A stretch of 64,000 nt of DNA from CAXBGS01 sp963975425 (GTDB lineage: Bacteria > Planctomycetota > Planctomycetia > Pirellulales > Pirellulaceae): positions 62,001 through 126,000 of the forward strand of contig CAXBGS010000017.1 in assembly GCA_963975425.1 (NCBI GenBank). Reading direction: 5' to 3'. The notes under the pieces are model-generated. The model did not search any database. It had not been told where the DNA came from and saw nothing but the letters and a program-made list of their open reading frames with translations. Positions within the stretch are counted from its first letter, which is position 1. Every line of letters begins with the position of its first letter. Of the stretch, positions 1 to 10,500 are shown piece by piece. Both the position numbers and the translations under genes were made by a program.

Positions 1-904
1 CCAATAGCGGCGCCATCACGATCCATGGTAATGGGCGAACCAGATCGCCCGTGCGGCGACGAATCACATCCGCAACCGATCGAGCGGTCACCAGGATTGT
101 TGCGGACACAAGCACCGTGGCGAACCCGATCCACTGGACCGGTAGTGCTGAGACGCTTTTGGTGGCCACAAGCACGACGAACTGCAGCCCCAGCATCGCG
201 ATCGGCAAAAAGCCAAACACTCGCGGAAATTGATGTGATTCCGCCAGCCAGAACGTATGCCGATTGACTTTGATGACTCCGGCGGTGAAGACACACCAGC
301 ATGCCATCGTGAATGCAAATGCGGAAACCGGTGACGTCATGGCGGGTATGGCGCCCGCAACGCAAAGCAATCCATAGCTCATCAAGAATGTTGCTTGACG
401 AGCGTGCAGCCAATGGTCAAGGATCCGAGTGCTTGCTTGCCAGAGCAGAATCAATGCCGGGATGATTAAGACGCCATGCCACGCGACGCTTGCTAAATCT
501 TGTACCGCCGTCCCCGGGCCCAGCCAGGTCAATGACATAAAGCAGACCGGCAGCAATAAGAGCGTCAAGCTTTGTAAAACTCGGTAGGTGGCATTCAGGC
601 GAAGCTTTCGTCGGCTAAATTCAGACGCCAAAAAGATCACCGTCGTATAGCTGACGATCGCTAAGTATTTCAGTGTCGGAGTCCACTGAGGCCAAGCTTT
701 GGTCACGAGCATCAGCGACGAGCCGAAGACAATGGCCGCGCCCACGATCAACATCCATCGAATGTTCTTTTCGTGGAAAAAATTGTCGAAGAATCGTTCG
801 ACATAGCTAGGCGAATGTGGCGACTGGTTTATGGGCGACGACCGTGGAGTCGACGTCGAGCAAGAATCCGAAGGGAGGATCGGTCGTGATTCGGTTGCAC
901 TCAT
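1..904 (-). CDS. Multi-pass membrane protein, C-terminus cut by window edge
   Basis: Reading the minus strand from the ATG at 904-902 gives an uninterrupted frame to the window edge (about 301 codons, no stop), so the gene continues to the left of position 1. After a Ser/Pro-rich N-terminal stretch of about 45 residues come repeated hydrophobic helices, for example WMLIVGAAIVFGSSLMLV, YLAIVSYTTVIFLA, LLLLPVCFMSLTWLG, HGVLIIPALILLW and FLPIAMLGLQFVVLV, joined by short basic loops. This is an inner-membrane protein with at least eight predicted segments. I do not recognise a transporter or enzyme motif. It may be one of the large planctomycete polytopic proteins of unknown function. It diverges from the exported protein at 1219; the start is the first ATG after a non-coding stretch and has no obvious Shine-Dalgarno. 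Confidence 0.8.
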   Translation of the reverse strand, partial: MSATESRPILPSDSCSTSTPRSSPINQSPHSPSYVERFFDNFFHEKNIRWMLIVGAAIVFGSSLMLVTKAWPQWTPTLKYLAIVSYTTVIFLASEFSRRKLRLNATYRVLQSLTLLLLPVCFMSLTWLGPGTAVQDLASVAWHGVLIIPALILLWQASTRILDHWLHARQATFLMSYGLLCVAGAIPAMTSPVSAFAFTMACWCVFTAGVIKVNRHTFWLAESHQFPRVFGFLPIAMLGLQFVVLVATKSVSALPVQWIGFATVLVSATILVTARSVADVIRRRTGDLVRPLPWIVMAPLL

Positions 905-1218
905 GGTCGGGGCTTCGTTTGCTGGGCAGGAACATCCGCAAAATGCTTCTGTCTCATCCAGAGCCCTCACTCGGTGATCGGTTTCGCGAAAAAGGAAAAG
1001 TTCTATCGCATCTGCTTTTTCCCACGCGAATGTTTCGTGATGGGTTCGGGTTTCATTACAATTGGGCGATCCGATCGTCGATCGACTGGCGTTGAGACTC
1101 GTTTGAGAAATCGCCCGCTGGACGTTTGTCCGCTCCGTCTACGCTCGGATCGGTCCATTGCGACGACCGGTCAATGCCTCGCCCGACTTTCCGTTTCCTC
1201 CCGACACAAAGCAAACTG
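905..1218. other. Divergent intergenic region
   Basis: About 314 bases between two divergently read genes. Short open frames exist here but none has a plausible protein composition, and I see no clear promoter hexamers, hairpin or repeat. Promoters for both neighbours presumably lie here. Confidence 0.5.
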
Positions 1219-1860
1219 ATGTATTTCATGCGAATCGCCACCGCTGTTGCCGCGCTGGCACTGCTGTCCTCTGGCGCCAGTGCTGACGAAGGTCCTGCCA
1301 ATAGCCGATTAGCGCTCGAAGAATCGTTCGATCGCGATGAGCTCGGGAAAGGTTGGAACTCAACGACTGGCCAGTGGAAGATTGTCGACGGTGTTCTTCG
1401 TGGCAGCGAAATTGCCGAGGAGAAACACGCGGCGGCGACACGTCGCGTGTTGGTCACCGAGAACGCTGTTTACCAAATGAAGTTCCGCTTGATCGACGGC
1501 GCCAAGATGTTTCATTTTGGATTCGATCCTGCCCGCGGCGAACTCGATAAGAAGGGGCATCTGTTCTCCGTCATCATCACGCCGACATCATGGAGCGTGA
1601 TGAAGCACGTCGATAAGAATCGACGCGAAGAAGACCCGAATGAAACGCTGGCCGAATCCGAAACGGAGTTCAACGTCGGTCAGTGGTATACCTTGAAAGT
1701 GACCACTTGGGAAAATACCGTCACTGCCCGCGTCGAGGGTAAAGAACCGCTGAAGGTCTCGCATCCGACGTTTGGTGTGAAGAAGCCGACGCTTGTCTTT
1801 CGATGCGGCGGCAACGGTGTCGAGATCGACGACATCAAGGTCTGGACGCAGAAACCCTAG
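1219..1860 (+). CDS. Small exported protein, laminin-G/jelly-roll-like fold
   Basis: Translation from the ATG at 1219 (or the one at 1228) starts with a classic signal peptide, MRIATAVAALALLSSGASA, which is why the longer frame from 1126 is rejected. The mature part of about 190 residues (LEESFDRDELGKGW..., then WKIVDGVLRG, and a C-terminal VEIDDIKVW) has the pattern of the beta-sandwich proteins related to the DUF1080/3-keto-disaccharide hydrolase and LamG families that are very common in planctomycetes, and these often bind or cleave glycans. No catalytic residues can be assigned by eye, so an enzymatic role is only a possibility. It stands alone, convergent with the SppA-like gene. Confidence 0.8.
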   Translation: MYFMRIATAVAALALLSSGASADEGPANSRLALEESFDRDELGKGWNSTTGQWKIVDGVLRGSEIAEEKHAAATRRVLVTENAVYQMKFRLIDGAKMFHFGFDPARGELDKKGHLFSVIITPTSWSVMKHVDKNRREEDPNETLAESETEFNVGQWYTLKVTTWENTVTARVEGKEPLKVSHPTFGVKKPTLVFRCGGNGVEIDDIKVWTQKP

Positions 1861-1891
1861 ACGCGGCAGGTCGAGGATAGGATCGTCGGTC

Positions 1892-2995
1892 CTAGCGACT
1901 TGCGATGCTAGGCTCGGGTTGCCACAGATACATGAATGTCGGCAATGCGGCGCGGTCCAGTCCGGGCAGCTTGAACGGCAGGAGTGATGTCTGCAGCGGT
2001 TCGTTCGGCGAGACATCCAGCAAAGTATATGCGCGATCGTTGTCTCGCCGCAGCATGACCACCGATGCGTCCTGGCCAAGTCCTGCCATGCTGCGCAGGG
2101 TGTTGATGGCGTCGTCTAAGTATCCAACCTGATCGACCAGCGATATTTCGGCGGCTTGCGTGCCGGTCATTACCCGACCGTCAAATAAGTCATCGGTGGA
2201 TAGTAGGTTCGGCCGCGAGTGCTGCACCTGTTCGATAAAGCGTTGGTGGAACGAGTCGGCCATCTGCTGCAGCAATTTGCGTTCATCGGGCTCCATGACG
2301 CGTTCGGGCGATCCAAGATCAATTTTTTCGCCCGATTTGATGGACATGGAAAGAACGTTGAATTGCCCCATCGTGTCTTCCATGTTGTACAAATTGAAAA
2401 TGACACCGATGCCACCGACAACCGATGTTGGATGGGCGACGATGGCATCCGCATGAGTTGCCACGTAATATCCGCCGCCGGCGCCGACGGACATCAAGCA
2501 AGCCACAACCGGGATCGGTCGCGTTTGTTTCAGCCGTTGCAGTTCGTGCGCCATCATGTCCGATGCCGTGACACCGCCGCCGGGCGAGTTGATTCGCAGA
2601 ACAAGTCCAGCGATCGAAGGATCGTCGGCAATCACCGTCAGTTTTTCTCGAAACAGCGCGACGGGGTTTTCACCCATCGACCCGAATCCGTTCTGGTTTC
2701 GATCGACCAAGATGCCGTCGACGTCGATGACGGCAATACGCCCGCCGGACTGCGTATGTTCTGAATCAGCGAGCGGAGGCCCTGACACCACAACCTGGGA
2801 CAGTCGCGATGCGGTGTTGTCCGTTTTCATTTTGGTGGTCATGTCGCCAGTCATCGACATGTCACCGGTCATGTTCATATCGCCGGTCATCCCCATGTTT
2901 CCGGCCATTGTCATCGCGCCGCGCATTAGCAGCGGTCGGTGCTGACAACCGGCCAACAACAGGGTGAACGCGATCATGAACGCGGTGCGCGGCAT
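1892..2995 (-). CDS. sppA: SppA-like S49 peptidase lipoprotein lacking the usual catalytic Ser
   Basis: The start at 2995 gives MPRTAFMIAFTLLLAGC, a lipoprotein signal with the lipobox Cys at residue 17; the open frame upstream to 3139 has no signal and is rejected. Residues 24-56 are Met-rich (three MTGDM units). From about residue 85 the sequence follows the signal peptide peptidase SppA/protease IV (S49) family: RINSPGGGVTASD, then GGGYYVATHADAIVAHP, VGGIGVIF and IKSGEKIDLGSP. In the family the catalytic Ser lies in A-S-G-G-Y-Y; here that codon (2479-2477) is GGC, Gly173, while the general-base Lys of K-S-G-x-K is present (Lys220). Length about 367 residues suits a single-domain SppA. It may be an inactive paralogue or use a different nucleophile (Ser169 is nearby). 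Family call firm, activity uncertain. Confidence 0.88.
   Translation of the reverse strand: MPRTAFMIAFTLLLAGCQHRPLLMRGAMTMAGNMGMTGDMNMTGDMSMTGDMTTKMKTDNTASRLSQVVVSGPPLADSEHTQSGGRIAVIDVDGILVDRNQNGFGSMGENPVALFREKLTVIADDPSIAGLVLRINSPGGGVTASDMMAHELQRLKQTRPIPVVACLMSVGAGGGYYVATHADAIVAHPTSVVGGIGVIFNLYNMEDTMGQFNVLSMSIKSGEKIDLGSPERVMEPDERKLLQQMADSFHQRFIEQVQHSRPNLLSTDDLFDGRVMTGTQAAEISLVDQVGYLDDAINTLRSMAGLGQDASVVMLRRDNDRAYTLLDVSPNEPLQTSLLPFKLPGLDRAALPTFMYLWQPEPSIASR
2843..2896 (-). repeat. In-frame 18-bp tandem repeat encoding Met-rich MTGDM units
   Basis: Three 6-residue units (MGMTGD, MNMTGD, MSMTGD) follow the lipid-anchored N-terminus of the SppA-like protein. The period is 18 bp and the units differ at synonymous and one variable position. 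Confidence 0.85.
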
Positions 2996-3178
2996 TGGGC
3001 GAGGCGGGCTAATGGGCAAACGAAGGCGAGTGAATGGGCAAATGTACGTACTCATTGATCTTCGGCGATCGACGGCCATGATCCCAGCATGCTTGCGGCA
3101 GTCGTGCAGCACTGTGTAGATTGCCGCGCCGGGCATCATTTAGCTATTTTCGAATATTCGCACTTTGGCTCAAGTCGC

Positions 3179-4363
3179 ATGCCGTTCCTCTCATTGATCA
3201 TGAAGAACCTGACTCGCCGACCATTTCGGACGGGGCTGACGTTATTGGCATTCACGACGGCCGTCGCCGCAGTGGTCTCGTTATTAGGCGTTGCCAACGG
3301 GTTCACTGAATCCTTCGCCGAAATCTATGAATCGCACGCGGTCGACATTGTGGTGTCTCGGCAAGGATCGGCCGATCGGCTGAGTAGTGCGGTGGATGAG
3401 TCCTTTATTGATCAAATTGCGACGCTTGACGGTGTCGCACAGACCGCCGGTGTGCTGCTGGAGACGTTGTCGCTGGAGGAAAATGACGTTTACGGCATTC
3501 CAACGATGGGCATCGCCGCGGACTCGTGGCTGTTGGACGATTATGAATTGCGAACAAAACAGTCGCCCCGCGGGAACGAGGCTGAAGGAACGAAGACCAA
3601 AGAAGCTGAGGCCAGTGAAGCTGAGGCCAGTGAAAAGCCAAAATCGTTGATGTTGGGCACGCACTTGGCCGATCGCGTGGGTGCCGAAGCGGGACAGACG
3701 GTTCTTTTGTTCGAAGAACCCTACCTCGTGACAGGCATCTTCAAGAGTTCGAGCACTTGGGAAAACGGATCGATGATCTTGCCGCTGGCACAGCTTCAAG
3801 AATTAACCGACCGTCACGGACAAGTGACGTACATCAATGTTGTCTTGGATGCTTCGGTCGACCAAGACATCGCGAACGAACTGATCGACCAGATACAAAC
3901 GCTGGACCCAAAACTGCAAGCGCTGACGACCAGCGAGTTCGTGGACACCGATACGCGGATGCGGATCGCTTCGGCGATGGCATGGATGACGTCGATGATC
4001 GCATTGTTGATCGGGGCGATCGGCACGCTCAATACGATGATGACCAGCGTGTTAGAACGGACTCAGGAGATCGGTATTCTGCGAGCGATCGGATGGCCTC
4101 GCCGCCGCGTCGTGGCGATGATCTTGATGGAATCGGTCGTGTTGGCGGTACTGGCGAGTGTGTCCGGATGCGTGATGGCTGTCCTGTTGACTCAAATGCT
4201 GGGACAGTCCGAAGCCGCTCGCGGAATCCTCAGTCCAGCGATCAGCTCATCGGTCCTGGTCCAAGGTTTTGTGTTGGCGATGGCGATCGGATTGCTGGGG
4301 GCGCTGATTCCCGCATGGCGAGCGGCACGGATGCTGCCAACCGAAGCGTTTCGGCAGCAGTGA
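3179..4363 (+). CDS. FtsX/MacB-type ABC transporter permease
   Basis: About 394 residues from the ATG at 3179 (MPFLSLIMKNLTRRPFRTGL), a typical cytoplasmic entry to the first helix. One N-terminal transmembrane segment (about 22-45) is followed by a MacB-like extracytoplasmic domain (about 46-265). Three C-terminal helices come next, with the conserved MTSVLERTQEIGILRAIGWP coupling motif at the 270-330 region and the closing LIPAWRAARMLPTEAFR. This is the FtsX/LolE/MacB permease family, which needs a separate LolD-type ATPase. None is adjacent, but one of the right type lies at 15575-16267 on the far side of the PKS-NRPS genes. The gene precedes the PKS by about 140 bp on the same strand. Export of the product or self-protection is the inferred role. 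The extracytoplasmic domain carries a duplicated EAEAS unit. Confidence 0.9.
   Translation: MPFLSLIMKNLTRRPFRTGLTLLAFTTAVAAVVSLLGVANGFTESFAEIYESHAVDIVVSRQGSADRLSSAVDESFIDQIATLDGVAQTAGVLLETLSLEENDVYGIPTMGIAADSWLLDDYELRTKQSPRGNEAEGTKTKEAEASEAEASEKPKSLMLGTHLADRVGAEAGQTVLLFEEPYLVTGIFKSSSTWENGSMILPLAQLQELTDRHGQVTYINVVLDASVDQDIANELIDQIQTLDPKLQALTTSEFVDTDTRMRIASAMAWMTSMIALLIGAIGTLNTMMTSVLERTQEIGILRAIGWPRRRVVAMILMESVVLAVLASVSGCVMAVLLTQMLGQSEAARGILSPAISSSVLVQGFVLAMAIGLLGALIPAWRAARMLPTEAFRQQ
3602..3631 (+). repeat. In-frame 15-bp tandem duplication (EAEAS x2)
   Basis: Two perfect copies of GAAGCTGAGGCCAGT lie side by side within the permease gene, adding a charged spacer to the extracytoplasmic domain. 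Confidence 0.9.
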
Positions 4364-4375
4364 ACGAAAGTTCAC
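4360..4375 (+). repeat. Perfect inverted repeat across the permease stop codon
   Basis: GTGAAC-GAAA-GTTCAC forms a 6-bp stem with a GNRA-type GAAA loop and includes the TGA stop of the permease. No T-run follows, so it is a weak candidate for a terminator. It could be an operator or a processing site between permease and PKS. Confidence 0.45.
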
Positions 4376-4505
4376 TTCTCGTAACGATGTTAAGGGGTGC
4401 ACGGTAGCATTTCGCATGTTCTTCCGCTGAGTCTGCAGGCGATTGCAATGGCGCGAATTATGCTGGAATCGCCAACGACTGAGGGGGGTTTGGCGTCGGA
4501 CAATC

Positions 4506-7500
4506 ATGCATTGGCCCGATCGTTCCACTTTGACCCCATTTGTCCACCCAAACCAACACTCCCGACTCTTGGCAGATACGAGTACGACTTCATTGAATAC
4601 GGAATTGACAGCGGCTTCACCCGATCGTGACGACCGCGGTGATGATATTGCGATTATCGGGATCGGGTGCCGATTTCCCGGGGGTGCCGACAATCCCGAG
4701 CGTTACTGGGACCTGTTGAAAAGCGGTACCGACGCAATTTCGGAAACGCCGGCGGATCGTTGGAGTCTGCAAAAGTACTATGCCTCCGGCGGATCTCTGC
4801 CCGGAAAGACTCAGAGTAAGTGGGGCGGATATGTCGACGGCATCGACCAATTCGATCCACAACTCTTCGGGATTTCGCCGCGTGAAGCCGCCAGTATGGA
4901 CCCACAGCAGCGCTTGCTGTTGGAAGTCACTTGGCGAGCCTTTGAGGACGCTGGCCAGCGGGTCGAAAATATTGCTGGATCCGCCGTTTCCGTTTTTACG
5001 GGCATCTCAAGTTTCGATTACGCCGTCGCGGGACTCAGCTATCAGGATCGTGGCGTCATCTCGCCGTACAGCAACACCGGCGGATCGAGCAGCATCGCGG
5101 CGAACCGAATTTCGTATTGCTTCGATTTGCGTGGCCCCAGCGTTGCCGTCGACACAGCCTGTTCGTCGTCTTTGGTCGCGGTTCACATGGCCTGTGAAAG
5201 CTTGAAGAGCGGTGACTGCGAAATGGCGCTCGCCGGCGGCGTCAATGCGCTGATCTTGCCTGATTTTTATGTCGCGTTCAGCCAGCTTGGTGTGTTGTCA
5301 CCCGATGGCCGGTGCAAGACGTTTGACGCTCGCGCCAACGGCTATGTCCGCAGCGAGGGTGCGGGCATGGTGCTGATGAAACCGTTGCGCGCCGCCGTAC
5401 GTGACGGTGATTCTATCTACGCTGTGATTCGGGCGACCGCATTGAACCAGGACGGCCGGACACAAGGCATGACCGTGCCCAGCCAGTCGGCGCAAGAAAC
5501 CTTGTTGCGATCCGCGTGCCAGCGAGGCGGCGTTAAACCAGCAGACATTCAGTACGTCGAGGCTCACGGGACGGGGACGCCCGTCGGCGATCCGATCGAA
5601 GCAAATGCGCTGGCATCGGTGCTGAACCATGATCGCCCGGCCGACCAGCCCTGTTGGATCGGATCGGTCAAGACGAACATCGGTCATTTGGAAGCCGGTG
5701 CAGGTATTGCCAGTCTGATCAAAGTAGCGCTATCGTTAAAACATCAGCAGATACCGGCGCACCTGCATTTCGAACAACCCAATCCGCAAATTGATTTTCA
5801 ACGCCTGAACCTTCGCGTTCCACGCACAACCGAAAATTGGAACGGCGTCGATGGTGAACGGTTGGCCGGCATCAATGGTTTCGGCTACGGCGGAGCAAAT
5901 GCACATCTGTTGTTGCAAGAGGCACCCGTCGTGACACCATCGCCGGAAGCGGATTCACGCGAATCGTTCCACCAACGTGGATATCAATCGGTCGCCCTGA
6001 CGAACGCAAACGGAAACGGAAACGGAAGCACAAACGGAAACGGAAAACTTACCAACGGCAACGGTGCTGGCGCCGAAAAGCGTCATGCGGCTTCGGTGTT
6101 GTTGCCGATTTCGGCACGCAGTCCTGATGCGTTGGCTGACGTTTCACGATTGATGGCGGATTGGCTGGACGGCGAGGGTCGAAACTATCCGCTGCATCAG
6201 ATCGCATCGAATGCCGCATACCACCGATCGCACCAGGAATGCCGATCGGTCGTCACCGGCGCAACGCACTCGCAGTGCGCCGATCAACTTCGCGAAATCG
6301 CTTTGGCTTGCCGAGCCAACGACTCCAGCCGAATGGATCCGTTCCAAATTGACCGCGGCGTGTTGTTTGTCTGCAGCGGCCAGGGACCCCAGTGGTGGGC
6401 CATGGGGCGTGGCCTGTTGAATCAGGATGCTGTCTTTCGTCAGTCCATCGAACGGTGCGATCGGGAATTCGCGAAGTACGTTTCTTGGTCGTTGGTCGAG
6501 GAGTTGTCGCGGGCCGAAGACGAATCGCGAATGCAGGAAACGTCGGTCGCACAGCCATGCATTTTTGCAATCCAAGTGGCGTTGGCGGCCGTCTGGGAAT
6601 CTCGAGGTATTCGGCCCAGTGCCGTTGTCGGTCACAGTGTCGGCGAAATCGCGGCCGCCTATTTGTCCGGTGCTTTGACATGGCAAGATGCTTGCTGTGT
6701 CGCCATTCATCGCGGACGTACGATGGACTTGGCCACATCAAAGGGCGCGATGATCGCCGCTGGTCTGTCGGCGGATGAAACGGCATCGTGGATCAAAGGT
6801 CATGAAGACAAGGTTGCCTTGGCTGCCGTCAACGGACCCACATCCGTCACGATTTCGGGCGACGCCGATGTGATCGAACGTCTCGCCCAGAAGCTCAAGG
6901 ACGCAGGCATCTTCTGCCGTCAGCTGGTTGTGGAGTATGCCTTTCACAGTCCGCAAATGGATCCTGTACGTGAGCCGTTGTTGCGATGTCTTGCGAATAT
7001 CCGACCCCGGCAAGCTCACACGCCGATCATTTCTACCGTGACCGGCCAGTCCGCCGATGGCGATCAGTTCGATGCAGAGTATTGGTGGAAGAATGTTCGG
7101 CAAAGTGTTTGCTTTGCCGACGCGATGCAAGTGGCCGCGGATGAAGGCTTCGGGATCGTTATCGAGATCGGGCCGCATCCGGTGCTGGCGTATTCGATCA
7201 CTGAATGTTTCCAAAAGCAAGGCAAGTCGGTGCGCGCTGTTCCGTCGTTGCATCGCGAACGCGACGATGCGACATGCATGACCGACTCACTAGGTTCACT
7301 GTACGCGATTGGTATGGATTTGGATTGGACCAAACTGTACCAAAAGCCTGCACAGCGGCTTCCACTGCCGGCCTACCCGTTTCAGCGACAGCGATGTTGG
7401 TCGGAATCGTTTGAATCGAAAGTGACGCGGTTGACGGATGATGTCCATCCGCTATTGGGCGAGTCGACTCATCACTTTTCGCCGGCTTGGCAAAACCGTA

Positions 7501-10500
7501 TCGATCTAAAGCTGCAAGACTACTTGGACGATCACCGTGTTCGTGGTGCGTGTATGTTGCCCGCCGCCGCAATGATCGAAATGTCGGCGGAAGCGGCCAG
7601 ACAGGTGACGGGGTCGGAATCGATCTCGTTACAGAATCTGCAGCTTCAAAATCCATGCATGCTTTCACCTCAACGCGGACAGCATTTTGAAACGGTTTAC
7701 CGCGCCGATCGCCGCAGTTTAGAAGTCGCGACGCGTCCTTCGGACGAATCGAATTGGACACCTTTGGCGACGGTCGAGATCAGCGGCGACACGGGACTGC
7801 TTGACTGGAGCCCCGAGTTGCTGGCTGCGGGTGACGCTGCCTGTGATGAGCCGTTCACGGCCGAGCGTTGTTACGCATATTGCCAGCGTTTGGGACTTGA
7901 ATACGGAAATCGATTCCAGGGAATCGCCAAAGGAACGCGATGTCGTTGGGAATCGATAGCCGAGGTCGACCTGACGGATTGGATTGATGATTCGACAAAT
8001 GAATACAACGTTCACCCTGCGGTCTTGGATAGCTGTTTTCACGCAATGATTACGGCAGATGCGGATTTCGATCGCCACCTCGGCGGGCTTTACCTGCCTT
8101 CGGAAATCGGTCGTATCACACTGTTGCAGCGGGTTCCGGCACGCGTCACGACTCACGTTCGGCTGCGCAGCAAGGATCATGAACGCATGGTCGCTGATAT
8201 CGATATTCTCGATGAAGACGGTCAGCCGTGCTTGCTCATTCGTGGGTTCGTTAGCCAACGAGTTGGAGCATCGGAAAGCAAAGAATCAATTCATGATTTG
8301 ATGTATCGTTACCAATGGATTCCCTCGTCCGCATCGAGCGAACCGGAATCGGGTGTCGCCAACGGCCAAAGGCGGCGTTGGTGCATCTTTGCCGATCGAA
8401 CAGGCGTTGCAGATCGGTGGATCGAGACGCTGCGGCGACGCGGGGATGATGTTGTCCGCGTGGATCACGGCACCGCGTTTGAACCGCTAAAGCCAGATTG
8501 CTTTGTGATCGACCCTGAGGACCGCGATGAATTCACGCGGGTGTTGCAAAGTTTCGTTGGCGGTTCGATGTCGACCGACAGGAATCATGATTCTTACAAC
8601 GTCGTTTATCTCTGGGGTCTGGATGCACCGGGTAATGACGAATTGACGTCGGAAAGTCTGGACGACAGCACGATCCTGACAACGCTCGCACCGATGCATT
8701 TGGTACAGGGTTGGGAGGCGGCGGACGCCGAGAGTACCGCGTCGTTGGCGATCGTCACGGTTGCGGCGCAAACGTCCGACGATGTACCCGAGTCGGTTTC
8801 GGTTGGGCAATCGCCATTGATCGGATTCGGACGAGTGGTCATCAGCGAGTACTCGCGATTCAAAACCAAACTGATTGATCTCGCATCGCAAGATCCGCAA
8901 TCGTCAGCCGCTTGTCTGCACAACGAATGCATTGTGCAGCATGACGGCGAAGACGAGGTGATGTATCGCGATCAGCAACGATTTGTTCGGCGTTTTCTTA
9001 AGCAAGCCGAACAAGACATTCCCGTAACCGCGTCGCGGCAAGTCCAAAGTCGGCTGCAAATCGGACGCTCATCCGGAATCGAAGAACTGCATTACTGCAC
9101 CGCCGCGGCGGCGCCACTGGCCACCGGCGAAGTCGAGATTGAAGTGCTTTCGACGGGCTTGAATTTCAGTGACGTGATGAAAGCACTGGATTTATATCCC
9201 GGGTTGCCCAGCGGACCGGTTGCCTTGGGTGCCGAGTGTTCCGGACGCATCTCGCGTGTGGGACCAGGCGTTTCAGATTGGTCGATCGGCGACGAAGTGA
9301 TTGCGGTCGCACCCGGTTCCTTTGCAAGCCATGTGGTGGTCGGCCAAGCACTGGTGGCGCGAAAACCACAAGGTTTAACGCATAGCCAGGCAGCGACGAT
9401 TCCGATCGCATTCTTGACCGCCGAGCACGCGCTGAATCAGTGCGCGAGGATGCGGCAGGGCGACAGCGTGTTGATTCACTCGGCCAGTGGCGGAGTCGGC
9501 TTGGCGGCCATGCAGCTTGCCAAGATCGCCGGTGCTGACGTGTACGCGACGGCCGGTAACGACGAAAAACGCAATTACGTTCGCGGACTCGGTGCCGCTG
9601 AGGTGATGGATTCTCGCCGACTTGCGTTTGCCGACCAAACGCTGGCGGCTAGCGGTGGAAAAGGTGTCGATATCGTACTGAATTCGCTGCCGGGTGAAGC
9701 GATTGCGAAAGGGCTTTCAACCTTAAAAACAGGTGGCCGGTTCTTAGAGATTGGCAAACGCGATATTTATGCCAACGCGCCGCTGGGTCTAGAACCGTTT
9801 CGAAATAACCTGGCCTTGTTTGCAATCGACTTGGATCAACTTTTCAAACAAGAGCCCGAGTCCATGGGCGAACTGTTGCGATCGTTGGTTCCACGATTCG
9901 AATCGGGTGAACTAAGACCGTTGCCGATAACCGAGTATGCGGCGGACGATACCCGCGAAGCCTTCCGGTATATGCAGCAAGGCAAACATATCGGCAAGGT
10001 CGTCGTCAATTACGACAAACGGCCTTCGCACGTTCGGCCGGGCACCACCAATGCAACGCAGTTTCGCGGCGATGCGACATATTGGCTTGCCGGCGGACTT
10101 GGTGGATTCGGATTAGAAATTGCCAAATGGATGGTCCAGCATGGCGCGGGAAATTTAGTGCTTAGTGGCCGCCGCGAATCACCGTCGCCCACAGCGGTGT
10201 CGGTGATCGAGCAACTCCGTGAACAAGGTGCGAACGTCACCGTGATGCGGTGCGACATTACCAATGCCGCCGACGTGCGATCGACACTGCGAAAGATCGA
10301 CGAGTCACTTCCTCGATTGCGCGGCGTTCTGCACACCGCGATGGTGCTGCAGGATCGCTTGTTGGTCGACCTTGATCGTGAAACCTTGCAACAAGTTTTG
10401 CGACCAAAGGTTCTCGGCGGGTGGAACCTTCATCGGGAAACGCTCGACCGATCACTCGATCACTTCGTCCTATTCTCGTCTCTTTCCAGCGTGTTTGGTC

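Noticed and set aside
4443..4505. Upstream TTG start for the PKS
   Set aside because: The frame is open, but TTG with an Arg/Trp-rich leader (QWRELCWNRQRLRGVW) is less likely than the ATG at 4506; either leaves the domains unchanged.
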